From an uncultured delta proteobacterium (GTDB lineage: Bacteria > RBG-13-61-14 > DRUE01): a stretch of DNA of 15,914 bases. The DNA lies in NCBI GenBank assembly GCA_903930515.1, contig CAIYYW010000194.1:1-15914 (forward strand). The letters are read 5' to 3'. The notes under the pieces were generated by a model. It did no database searches, was not told the DNA's origin, and was given only the letters and a program-made list of their open reading frames with translations. This document shows positions 8,656-15,135 of the stretch, one piece after another (positions within the stretch are counted from its first letter, which is position 1; each line of letters opens with the position of its first letter). The position numbers and the translations under genes were made by a program.

Positions 8656-9981
8656 TCAGAACCGGATTTCCAGCCGGACTTCCTTGTTCCCCGGATCGTT
8701 TTCCAGGATCATCAGTTGCTCTTGCGAGTCATATTTCCACTGGGCGTTAGTGACCTTGACCTCCGCCTTTTCCATCATTTCCCGCGGAATGGAAATCTCG
8801 GTCAGGGCAGTGATCTCCGGAGATGGTTGATAAATATATAGGAAGGAATGGCCGGGTTGATATTCCAATTGATCGGGAACGCCTGCGGTGAAACGCGGAT
8901 AGGGTCTTTGGGCCGCGCTGAAATATGGGATGAGCCTTCGGTTTTCGTCAACAATGGACCATCCTTTTCCCTTGGGCGAATACACCCAGATGGTCCAGCT
9001 CAAAAACAATTGGTCCTGCATCTTGAAATTTTCGTCCAGCCATTTGCGGGTAAAGGGATATTCCGGGAGCGCGCCGAACTCTCCGATCAGGAGCGGGGCG
9101 TGCATCCGTTGGGATTCCGCGTAATAGCGCTGGTATTTGAACCGGACTTCCTCAGGCGGCTCGCGCTCCATCAAGAGCTTTCCGGAGGAGCCGAGGAAGA
9201 AATGGGCGAAATAGGGATGGGTGGAATAGACCGCATTTCCCCGGGGGAAACGCGTGGTATCGGTCGGGAACATCACCGCGAAGGTGCAGGGATCAAAGAC
9301 GATCACGGCCGAAGGGTCGCTCTCGCGGAGCGCGTTTGCGGCCCGGTCATAAAAGGGAACCAAGTCGCGCTCAAAGCAGCCGCTGATAAAGCATTTGGGA
9401 GAGACCGGCTCGTTGAGCACATTGTAGCCGAAGATATTGTGGTAAGGCTTAAAATTGAATTGAAGGTATTTCCAGAAACCGAGCATCCGGTCTTGAAGCT
9501 TTGGCTCTTTCCAGAACCGGCTGGACTCGCGGAACATCCCGAAAATATCTCCGGCGCTCTTGACCGGTTTGCTCAACAGCCAGGCCGGGATGCCGCTTCC
9601 GGGCGATCCCCATACATATTGATGAATCTCGGGCATCACATAAATTCCTTGTTGCTCCGCGGCTTGCATAAAACCCAGGACCGACTCCAAATATTTTTGG
9701 TCGTATTTACCCGGCTCCGGCTCGGCCCGGTCCCAGAGGACGCCAATCCGGATGAAGTTGAAGCCCAATTCCTTGATCGCCAGGGCGTCTTCCTCCCCGT
9801 AGCCGGTCCCGTCCATCAGCACATTCACTCCCCGAAGGAGCGCGACCCGGTTATGCTCGTCATAGAGGTATCGCTCGCCCGCGCGCAAGCGGGGCAGGGG
9901 TTTATTTTCCCCGGCAGCCCTTGATGACCCAATCGCGGCCAGGCCAATCAGCAGCCATAAGACGGCTATTTTATTTTTCAT
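8656..9981 (-). CDS. Exported GH5 glycoside hydrolase, endoglycoceramidase-like
   Basis: Retaining glycosidase of 441 residues, probably periplasmic or secreted. Residues 1-23 form a signal peptide (MKNK, hydrophobic core, cleavage near RAA-GEN). The TIM-barrel domain reads RGVNVLMDG (50-58), GFNFIRIGVLWDRAEPEPG (73-91), GIYVMPEIHQ (112-121), YNVLNEP with acid/base E191, a THPYF segment (H255), and IGEFG with nucleophile E301. GFNxxRxGVLW, EPxPGxYD and IHQ are typical of the endoglycoceramidase-like GH5 branch. The C-terminal 75 or so residues look like the beta-sandwich of that group. Substrate (glycolipid or another beta-glycoside) is inference. The ATG at 9981 has AGGA about 8 nt upstream; a TTG directly before it is not favoured. 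No clear terminator follows. Confidence 0.85.
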   Translation of the reverse strand: MKNKIAVLWLLIGLAAIGSSRAAGENKPLPRLRAGERYLYDEHNRVALLRGVNVLMDGTGYGEEDALAIKELGFNFIRIGVLWDRAEPEPGKYDQKYLESVLGFMQAAEQQGIYVMPEIHQYVWGSPGSGIPAWLLSKPVKSAGDIFGMFRESSRFWKEPKLQDRMLGFWKYLQFNFKPYHNIFGYNVLNEPVSPKCFISGCFERDLVPFYDRAANALRESDPSAVIVFDPCTFAVMFPTDTTRFPRGNAVYSTHPYFAHFFLGSSGKLLMEREPPEEVRFKYQRYYAESQRMHAPLLIGEFGALPEYPFTRKWLDENFKMQDQLFLSWTIWVYSPKGKGWSIVDENRRLIPYFSAAQRPYPRFTAGVPDQLEYQPGHSFLYIYQPSPEITALTEISIPREMMEKAEVKVTNAQWKYDSQEQLMILENDPGNKEVRLEIRF

Positions 9982-9987
9982 CAAAAA

Positions 9988-10016
9988 ATCCTAGCATAGC
10001 CAAACTGTCCGATCAA
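9988..10016 (-). promoter_or_regulatory. Weak candidate promoter of the GH5 gene
   Basis: On the minus strand TTGATC (10016-10011), 17 nt and TAGGAT (9993-9988) resemble a sigma70 site. An overlapping GCTATGCT gives an alternative -10 further upstream. Placement is tight against the ATG at 9981, so the second choice is more plausible for a normal leader. The gene is divergent from the methyltransferase gene, so a promoter must lie in this 150-bp gap or further upstream. Confidence 0.3.
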
Positions 10017-10044
10017 TCCGGAAAACCGCCCGCGTTTGAAATCT

Positions 10045-10073
10045 TTGATCTGCGCATCATCGCTTGCTATAAT
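10045..10073 (+). promoter_or_regulatory. Predicted promoter of the methyltransferase/radical SAM unit
   Basis: TTGATC (10045-10050), a 17-nt spacer and a consensus TATAAT (10068-10073) preceded by TGC (extended -10) give a strong sigma70-type promoter. Transcription would start near 10080, about 50 nt before the chosen methyltransferase start. Confidence 0.75.
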
Positions 10074-10133
10074 AGAAGAGATTGGGAAATAGATCGGAAT
10101 CCAAAAATGAAGAAAGGCGGAGGCGATCTTGTG

Positions 10134-10847
10134 ATGAACCAACCTGGCCCGGAAAAATCTAAAATCAGCCTTGCCGAGTTAAGGTATTTTTTAAGGGAGT
10201 TAGCTCACAGCCTGCTTCATCTCGGCCTGCTCCTGGTTGCCGCGGGCAAATGGGACTGGCTCAACGCCTGGGTCTGTTTCGGGCTGGATCTTTCATATCA
10301 GGGAATCAATGCCGCGGTTTTAAAAAAATACAACCCCGGCCTTCCGGCCAAGCGAAGCCGTCTGATTCAGAAGGGAACTAAACCCTTTGACAAGGTCTTT
10401 ATCCTGCTCTATCTGCCGCTGGCCATTTCCATCTCCATCGTCTCCGGCCTGGACGCGGTCCGGTTCGGATGGTCCCAGATGCCCGGATTTATCAATCTTG
10501 TCGGAGTCGCGATCTTTCTGGCGGCGTGCGCCTTCGGCTTATGGGCGATGTCGGTCAATCGTCACTTTGAATTCACGGTGATCGTCAAAACCGACGGCAG
10601 CCAACAGGTCTGCGCCACTGGCCCATATCAATACCTCCGGCATCCGGGCTATGCCGCTGCAATCGTCGGCTCCATCAGTTACCCGCTGATCCTGGGGTCC
10701 TGGTGGGGATTGGCATTGTCCAGCCTGCTGATCGCATTGTTTGTCGCGCGAACCATCAAAGAAGACCGCGCTTTGATTGAAGAATTGCCCGGATACCGAG
10801 AATATGCGGCCAAGGTCCGATCTCGGCTGGCGCCGTTTGTGTGGTAA
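10134..10847 (+). CDS. Membrane methyltransferase, ICMT/PEMT-like family
   Basis: Integral membrane protein of 237 residues resembling isoprenylcysteine carboxyl methyltransferase and phospholipid N-methyltransferase relatives, which use S-adenosylmethionine. About five hydrophobic helices are visible (about 27-46, 49-62, 86-105, 117-140, 174-205). The SAM-binding signature is GPYQYLRHPGY (163-173) with H170, followed by KEDRALIEELPGY (209-221) and the C-terminal RLAPFVW. The methyl acceptor cannot be read from sequence. Start is uncertain: GGAGG at 10119-10123 precedes GTG 10131 (7 nt) and ATG 10134 (10 nt); an upstream in-frame ATG at 10107 has no ribosome site. It follows a strong promoter, and the next gene starts only about 6 bases after its stop. 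Confidence 0.85.
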   Translation: MNQPGPEKSKISLAELRYFLRELAHSLLHLGLLLVAAGKWDWLNAWVCFGLDLSYQGINAAVLKKYNPGLPAKRSRLIQKGTKPFDKVFILLYLPLAISISIVSGLDAVRFGWSQMPGFINLVGVAIFLAACAFGLWAMSVNRHFEFTVIVKTDGSQQVCATGPYQYLRHPGYAAAIVGSISYPLILGSWWGLALSSLLIALFVARTIKEDRALIEELPGYREYAAKVRSRLAPFVW

Positions 10848-10852
10848 GAATA

Positions 10853-10924
10853 GGTGGAATCGGTAAAAAAGGTGAAACTGGTAGATTCGGTCAATCTGGT
10901 AAAGATGGTAAAGAAGGCAATAAA
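10853..10924 (+). repeat. Eight-unit, 9-bp-phased GGT repeat at a gene junction
   Basis: GGT (GGC in the last unit) recurs exactly every 9 bases at 10853, 10862, 10871, 10880, 10889, 10898, 10907 and 10916. The remaining six bases of each unit are A-rich and variable (for example AAAGAT, AAAGAA, GAAACT). It spans the junction after the methyltransferase stop and the first codons of the radical SAM gene. In that gene's frame it gives Val every third residue; in another frame it reads as G-x-x triplets. Confidence 0.8.
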
Positions 10925-11813
10925 AGCAGGGGATGCTTTGGAGAGGCAGATTATTACTTGCCCGGAAGAGCAAGTGGGCAGGGGTATCGCGGATTTTTGC
11001 GAGGAGGGAAAGTATCAGAGGGGACGATCTTTGATCCATAAATATCCGGACCGGGCAGTGATCCTGGCGACCAATCAATGCTTTCAATATTGCCGCTTCT
11101 GCTTCCGGAGTAATTTATGGCTGGAAAAACCATGGAAAATCGGTTCCGAAGATTTAAGGCAAATTGTCAGGTATTTACGAAAACACTTTGAAATTAAAGA
11201 GATAATTATTTCAGGCGGAGATCCGCTTACGCTCACGAATCAGGAATTGTTCAAGCTGATTAAAGTGGTGAATTTGTTTCAGCAGTTGAAATTGGGGAGG
11301 CTTGCGAGTCGGGCGCTGAGTTTTTGCCCGGACCGGGTTGATTCTGGTTTGGTCCGGATTCTTAAGCAGAGCCACAATCGGATTTGGTTCATCAGTCATT
11401 TTAATCATCCGGGAGAATTAAATTCAGGCGCGAGGCAGGGGATCAAGCGTCTTTTTGAGGCCGGGATTCCCATCCTGAACCAGACCGTTCTCCTGAAGGG
11501 GATCAATAACCGGGTGAAAACCCTGCTCTCTCTTTTCCGCGAGCTGGCCGGGTTGGGGGTCAAGCCCTATTACCTTTTCCAATGCGACCCGGTTCCGGGA
11601 GCGGCTTATTTTGCAACCGACCTGATCGCCTCGCTTAAAATCTACGAGAAGTTGAACCGATACTCCGGGATCATTGTTCCCAGGTTCGCGTTTGAGCTTC
11701 CGGGTTATGGCAAGGTGTCTCCAGGGGCGGGTTGGAGGATCAAGCGGGGAGAGAGGAATTATCTGGTGGTCTCGCCAAGCGGGGAACGATACAGCTATCC
11801 GAGGAACGATTGA
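10854..11813 (+). CDS. KamA-family radical SAM protein (lysine 2,3-aminomutase-like)
   Basis: Radical SAM enzyme of up to 319 residues. The CxxxCxxC cluster motif is C76, C80, C83 (NQCFQYCRFCFR); R85 matches the substrate-carboxylate Arg of lysine 2,3-aminomutase. SGGDPL (120-125), HFNHPGE (182-188), NQTVLLKG (209-216) and YYLFQCD (239-245) follow the family closely. The PLP-lysine region reads ELPGYGK (281-287) where the family usually has a longer PGGGGK, so the loop is one residue short. D245 matches one lysine-amine-binding Asp; E281 replaces the other. The protein is about 100 residues shorter at the N-terminus than clostridial KamA. Start uncertain: GTG 10854 and ATG 10905 lie in the 9-bp repeat without a good ribosome site, while TTG 10938 has AGGGG upstream. 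Substrate is unassigned. Confidence 0.85.
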   Translation: MESVKKVKLVDSVNLVKMVKKAIKAGDALERQIITCPEEQVGRGIADFCEEGKYQRGRSLIHKYPDRAVILATNQCFQYCRFCFRSNLWLEKPWKIGSEDLRQIVRYLRKHFEIKEIIISGGDPLTLTNQELFKLIKVVNLFQQLKLGRLASRALSFCPDRVDSGLVRILKQSHNRIWFISHFNHPGELNSGARQGIKRLFEAGIPILNQTVLLKGINNRVKTLLSLFRELAGLGVKPYYLFQCDPVPGAAYFATDLIASLKIYEKLNRYSGIIVPRFAFELPGYGKVSPGAGWRIKRGERNYLVVSPSGERYSYPRND

Positions 11814-11848
11814 TCGGTTGATAGGAGTGGTCAAGGGAGACAACCTGG

Positions 11849-11877
11849 TTGCTCGGTTTGGGGGAATGGTATAAAAT
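11849..11877 (+). promoter_or_regulatory. Predicted promoter of the BKACE-led operon
   Basis: TTGCTC (11849-11854), 17 nt and TAAAAT (11872-11877) form a plausible sigma70 site. The overlapping TGGTATAAA could act as an extended -10. A small dyad CAACC-T-GGTTG (11841-11851) overlaps the -35. The site separates the BKACE operon from the KamA-like gene, 92 bp apart, with no clear terminator between them. Confidence 0.55.
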
Positions 11878-11905
11878 AGATTATTAAATTCCCAAGGGGG
11901 GTAAA

Positions 11906-12781
11906 ATGGCAAAAGCGGATAAGGTAATAATCACGGCGGCATTGGCCGGCGCGGGCACCACCAAGAACAATAACCCGGCGGTCCCCTACACGCCGGAGGA
12001 GTTCGCGGAGGAGGCCTATCGGTGCTGGAACAGCGGGGTGAGTATAGTGCATATTCACGCCAAGGATCCCAAGACCGGGAGCGGCAACCCGGACCTGAAG
12101 GTGATCAAGGGGGTGGTGGACGCGATCCGGGCCAAAGCTCCGGAGCTGATTTTGAATTTGAGCACGGCGATCGGGCCGGGGGTGACTCCGGAGCAGAGGA
12201 TCGCTCCGACGGAGACCTTCAAGCCGGATATGGCGAGCTTGAACCCCAACACCATGAATTTCGCGATCGCGGACCATAAGTCGGGCAAGATTTTCGCGGA
12301 GATCGTTTTTCTGAACACCTTCAAGATGCTGGAAGAGTTCGCGCGGAAGATGAAGGCCGCGGGGGTGAAGCCGGAATTGGAGGCCTATGATCCGGGCGGA
12401 CTTTGGAACGCGCTGTTGATCCGGAAACAGGGGGATGTGTTCGAGGAGCCGATGCACTGGCAATGCGTGTTCGGGGTTGCGGGCGGAATGGTTTACACCC
12501 CGGAAACCTTGAACCTGATGGTGAGCCTGATCCCGAAGGGACATACCTGGTCAACCTGCGGCGTCGGTCCCAACGAGTTCCCGGCCATTATGCAGGCATG
12601 CATTATGGGCGGGCATATGCGGATCGGGTTGGAGGATAATGTAAGGGTTCCGGGCGGGGCTTTGGCCAAGGGAAGCTGGGAGCAGGCGGAATGGGCGGTT
12701 AAGATCGCGCAGATTATAGACCGGGAGGTTGCCAGTCCGGCCGAGGCCAGGGAGTTGCTCGGGTTGCGGCCAAAGGGATAA
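11906..12781 (+). CDS. BKACE-family beta-keto acid cleavage enzyme (DUF849)
   Basis: Zn-dependent enzyme of 291 residues. The family condenses a beta-keto acid with acetyl-CoA and cleaves it to acetoacetate and a new CoA ester; the best-known member is Kce of lysine fermentation. Visible features: TPEEFAEEAYRCWNSG, the metal pair VHIHAKDP (H49, H51), NLSTAIGPGVTPEQR, ASLNPNTMNF, and GGHMRIGLEDN with the third metal ligand Glu and catalytic Asp. In Kce a Glu near residue 14 (GAETT) holds the substrate amino group; here the same place is Gly17 (GAGTT), so a non-aminated substrate is more likely. The ATG at 11906 follows a G-rich ribosome site (GGGGGG, 4 nt). It opens a tight downstream gene string. 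Confidence 0.92.
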   Translation: MAKADKVIITAALAGAGTTKNNNPAVPYTPEEFAEEAYRCWNSGVSIVHIHAKDPKTGSGNPDLKVIKGVVDAIRAKAPELILNLSTAIGPGVTPEQRIAPTETFKPDMASLNPNTMNFAIADHKSGKIFAEIVFLNTFKMLEEFARKMKAAGVKPELEAYDPGGLWNALLIRKQGDVFEEPMHWQCVFGVAGGMVYTPETLNLMVSLIPKGHTWSTCGVGPNEFPAIMQACIMGGHMRIGLEDNVRVPGGALAKGSWEQAEWAVKIAQIIDREVASPAEARELLGLRPKG

Positions 12782-12821
12782 AAATTAAAATGGAGATTGA
12801 GTCTGTTTCAGGAGGTTGGTG

Positions 12822-13283
12822 GTGGCAAAGATCAAGGCGCTGAAGGACAATGAAATTTTCCGAGCTTTCTCCGACAAGGAGATTGCGACGCTCGCGACCT
12901 ATGTTGAGGAAAAACATTATTCTGCGGGCACTCCCCTGTTCTACGAAAATATGAAGGGCGAGGCGATGTATATCATTGCCAGCGGCCAGGTGAAGCTGAG
13001 CAAGATGCTGGCGGAGGGGGAAGAGCGGACCCTGGCGGTGATGGGCCCGAGCGATTATTTCGGCGAGAACGCCCTGCTTGAGGAAGGGAACCGGACGGTC
13101 ACGGCGATTGTGGCCGCGGACAGCCAGGTCCTGGTGATCAAGCGGAGCGGTTTCCGCAAGCTGCTGGAGGACGAGCCGAAATTGGCGCTGCAGGTTATCC
13201 TGGGGATGTATCAGATTTTATCCAGCCGGATCCGCAAGGCCTCTCCGAAAATGCAGCAGATGATTATGGAGGCGGGCAGATGA
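12822..13283 (+). CDS. Stand-alone cyclic-nucleotide-binding domain protein
   Basis: This 153-residue protein is a Crp/Fnr-type sensor beta-roll without a DNA-binding helix-turn-helix. GEAMYIIASGQV (47-57), FGENALLEEGNRTVTAIV (80-97) with the ribose-binding E82 and phosphate-binding R91, and a C-terminal helix (121-150) are visible. Ligand-contact residues are kept, so binding of cAMP or a related nucleotide is plausible. Without an effector domain it probably acts through protein partners, possibly the membrane proteins encoded next to it. Start: GGAGG (12811-12815) stands 6 nt before GTG 12822; in-frame TTG 12816 and GTG 12819 are too close. Its stop overlaps the next gene by 4 bases (ATGA). 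Confidence 0.9.
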   Translation: MAKIKALKDNEIFRAFSDKEIATLATYVEEKHYSAGTPLFYENMKGEAMYIIASGQVKLSKMLAEGEERTLAVMGPSDYFGENALLEEGNRTVTAIVAADSQVLVIKRSGFRKLLEDEPKLALQVILGMYQILSSRIRKASPKMQQMIMEAGR

Positions 13284-13588
13284 GGCTCAGGGCCGGTCGC
13301 GGTCTCTGCGGGATGATCCCGCTTTTGCTGCTTGCGGCCTGCCATGGGCAAAAGGCGGAAAGCGCGGCTGCGGTTCATTTGCCCGGATATTGGTTCCAAC
13401 TGATCCTGATCGTGGTCCCGCTCTTCATCCTTCTGGTCAAGGGCCTGATGGACCTGGCCGGGCTCAAGGACAGCCTGTTGGGGTTGGGCAGCCAGACCCG
13501 CCGGGTCATCTCTCGGCTGGAGGATCTGGAGGAAAAAATAAAAGCGTTGGAAAAACCGGGCAAGTCGCACACGGAAAAGGAAGAATAA
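13280..13588 (+). CDS. Small membrane protein/putative lipoprotein with coiled-coil tail
   Basis: 102 residues. An N-terminal basic and hydrophobic stretch ends in LAAC (18-21), a good lipobox. A second hydrophobic helix lies at about 37-54 and a charged coiled coil at about 72-92 (ISRLEDLEEKIKALEK), ending in a Lys/Glu-rich tail. This suggests a lipid-anchored or cleaved periplasmic start, one TM crossing and a cytoplasmic coiled coil. A second possible start is the Met at residue 12. The start overlaps the preceding stop by ATGA, pointing to translational coupling. I do not recognise a family. Confidence 0.75.
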   Translation: MRLRAGRGLCGMIPLLLLAACHGQKAESAAAVHLPGYWFQLILIVVPLFILLVKGLMDLAGLKDSLLGLGSQTRRVISRLEDLEEKIKALEKPGKSHTEKEE

Positions 13589-13589
13589 G

Positions 13590-13808
13590 ATGGAAATCAT
13601 CGGGATGGTGCTTCTGATCGGAACCTTCCTGCTCGGCCTGGCCGCGGTTTATGTGTTTCTGCAATACCTGGACCTGCTGAAATCGGTTCGCGTTTTTCAA
13701 ACGGAAATCCTGGAAAAGTTGACGAACCTGGAAAAAAATGTCGGGACATCGCTCAAAATGGAGCAAGGGGCGGGGAAAGAAAAAACCGCGGAAAAGGGCG
13801 CAAACTGA
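13590..13808 (+). CDS. Small single-TM protein with coiled-coil tail
   Basis: 72 residues: a TM helix at about 3-26, then a charged helix (about 30-58, LEKLTNLEKNV) and a Lys/Glu/Ala tail. It starts one base after the previous stop, with AAGGAAG about 8 nt upstream of the ATG. It has the same basic plan as its two small neighbours, which suggests they act together. No recognised family. Confidence 0.7.
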   Translation: MEIIGMVLLIGTFLLGLAAVYVFLQYLDLLKSVRVFQTEILEKLTNLEKNVGTSLKMEQGAGKEKTAEKGAN

Positions 13809-13817
13809 GGAGATCAA

Positions 13818-14003
13818 ATGGAAATGGTGGTCTGGGTCTTGGTCGGACTGCTGGTGAGCGGCGAGGTTTATTATTATCTGTATCGCAAGCAGACGGAGCG
13901 GCGCGAGCAGAAGCTTAAGGATTTCATCCTGGACGACGAAAGACTGCGCGATCTTTACCAGGAATTCAACAAGCAAAAACCGGGAGCGTCAATCCATGAA
14001 TGA
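13818..14003 (+). CDS. Small single-TM protein with charged cytoplasmic tail
   Basis: 61 residues: a TM helix at about 3-21 followed by a strongly charged helical tail (RKQTERREQKLKDF, then LDDERLRDLYQEF). GAGGAG lies 6-7 nt before the ATG. The last eight bases overlap the start of the PLP-enzyme gene (ATGAATGA), so translation is probably coupled. The positive-inside rule places the tail in the cytoplasm. No recognised family. Confidence 0.7.
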   Translation: MEMVVWVLVGLLVSGEVYYYLYRKQTERREQKLKDFILDDERLRDLYQEFNKQKPGASIHE

Positions 14004-15135
14004 AATCCCCCCTTCCTTGAAAGAAGGTTTTCCGGACCAGGGGCGGGTGGTCTTTTTAGATCACGCCGCGGTCAGCCCGCTCACCCGGCGCGCCAAATCC
14101 AAAGTCCAGGAGTTTTTGGAACAGGCCGTTGATCCCGCCAAAATTGACTGCGCGGAATTTATGCGCCAGGTGGAAAGCGCGCGGGAAAGCTGCGGCCAAC
14201 TGATCGGCGCCAACGCCGATAGTGTGGCGTTTGTCCGGTCCACTTCCCACGGCATCTCAATCGTCGCCTCGGGCCTGAAATGGAAACCCGGCGACAATAT
14301 CGTCACCTACAACCAGGAATTCCCGGCCAACATCTATCCCTGGCTCAATTTAGTCCGGCAGGGAGTGGAAGTGCGGATGATCCGGGACCGCGAGGGCAGG
14401 GTATTGGTGGAAGATTTAGAGAAGCTGATCAATTCCAGAACCCGCCTGGTCGCGATCAGCTCGGTCCAGTTCACCAACGGCTTCCGGATGGACCTTAACG
14501 CCCTGTCTCTGCTCTGCCGCAAAAAAGGGGTCTTGCTGCTGGTGGACGCGATCCAGTCGCTCGGGATTGTGCCGTTCAGTCTCAAGGAAACCCCGGTGGA
14601 TTTCTTGGCCGCGGACGGTCATAAATGGCTGATGGGTCTGGAGGGACTGGGGATCCTTTATGTCAACCCCGGGCTGATGGATCAACTGGACCTGAAGGTG
14701 GTGGGCTGGAACAGCGTGAACAATGCCCGGGATTTTTTGAATTACAAACTGGAGCTGAGGCCGGACGCGAGGAGGTTTGAGGAAGGCAGTTATAACAACA
14801 TTTCCATCATCGGCCTGGGAGCTTCCGTCTCGCTCCTGCTGGAAACCGGAATAGACCTGCTCTTCTCCCGCAGCCTGGAGATCACGCAGTTTCTGGCGGA
14901 AGAACTGGTCAAACTGGGCGCCAGGATTATCAGCCCAATGGAGCCGGAATCAAGGAGCGCGATCCTGAGCATAGCTCCGGCGCAGGGGAACCTGGAAGAG
15001 ATCTGGTCCCGCCTCAAAGACCGCGAGGTGGTCTGCTCGGTCCGGGCCGGAGCCATCCGCCTGGCCCCGCACGGATACAATACTATTTCCGATGCCGAGA
15101 AATTCTTGAATGCCTGGAAAGAAGTCGCCGGATAA
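13996..15135 (+). CDS. Class V aminotransferase-fold PLP enzyme
   Basis: Fold-type I PLP protein of 379 residues related to cysteine desulfurases and isopenicillin-N-epimerase-like enzymes. The PLP lysine is in ADGHKWLMG (K210, H209); D184 and Q187 in VDAIQSLG contact the ring; STSHGIS (82-88) fits the phosphate-side loop; EEGSYNN (262-268) is the conserved Glu-Gly stretch. The catalytic Cys of SufS/IscS (usually GxxCAxP near the C-terminus) is absent; that region reads VRAGAIRLAPHGYNT, with the carboxylate-binding Arg kept. It is therefore probably not a sulfur donor, and the reaction (epimerase, lyase or transaminase) is unassigned. It overlaps the small TM gene upstream and the glycosylase downstream (26 bases). 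Confidence 0.9.
   Translation: MNEIPPSLKEGFPDQGRVVFLDHAAVSPLTRRAKSKVQEFLEQAVDPAKIDCAEFMRQVESARESCGQLIGANADSVAFVRSTSHGISIVASGLKWKPGDNIVTYNQEFPANIYPWLNLVRQGVEVRMIRDREGRVLVEDLEKLINSRTRLVAISSVQFTNGFRMDLNALSLLCRKKGVLLLVDAIQSLGIVPFSLKETPVDFLAADGHKWLMGLEGLGILYVNPGLMDQLDLKVVGWNSVNNARDFLNYKLELRPDARRFEEGSYNNISIIGLGASVSLLLETGIDLLFSRSLEITQFLAEELVKLGARIISPMEPESRSAILSIAPAQGNLEEIWSRLKDREVVCSVRAGAIRLAPHGYNTISDAEKFLNAWKEVAG

Noticed and set aside
8619-8740. Short plus-strand ORF (about 40 codons) after GGAGGAGG ahead of the GH5 3' end
   Set aside because: The G-rich run overlaps its own start, and the ORF is mostly antisense to GH5 with no family features.
8848-9924. 358-codon open frame on the plus strand
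   Set aside because: It is antisense to the GH5 gene, which has a signal peptide and both catalytic glutamates.
10841-11041. Collagen-like G-x-x protein in the second frame of the 9-bp repeat
   Set aside because: The G-x-x pattern is forced by the GGT phase; it stops being periodic where the repeat ends and runs into the radical SAM gene with no known domain.
11906-12781. Firm call as Kce (3-keto-5-aminohexanoate cleavage enzyme)
   Set aside because: The substrate amine-binding Glu position is Gly, and the rest of the lysine fermentation genes are absent.
13996-15135. Cysteine desulfurase (SufS/IscS) call
   Set aside because: The C-terminal catalytic cysteine loop is missing, so only the class V fold is supported.
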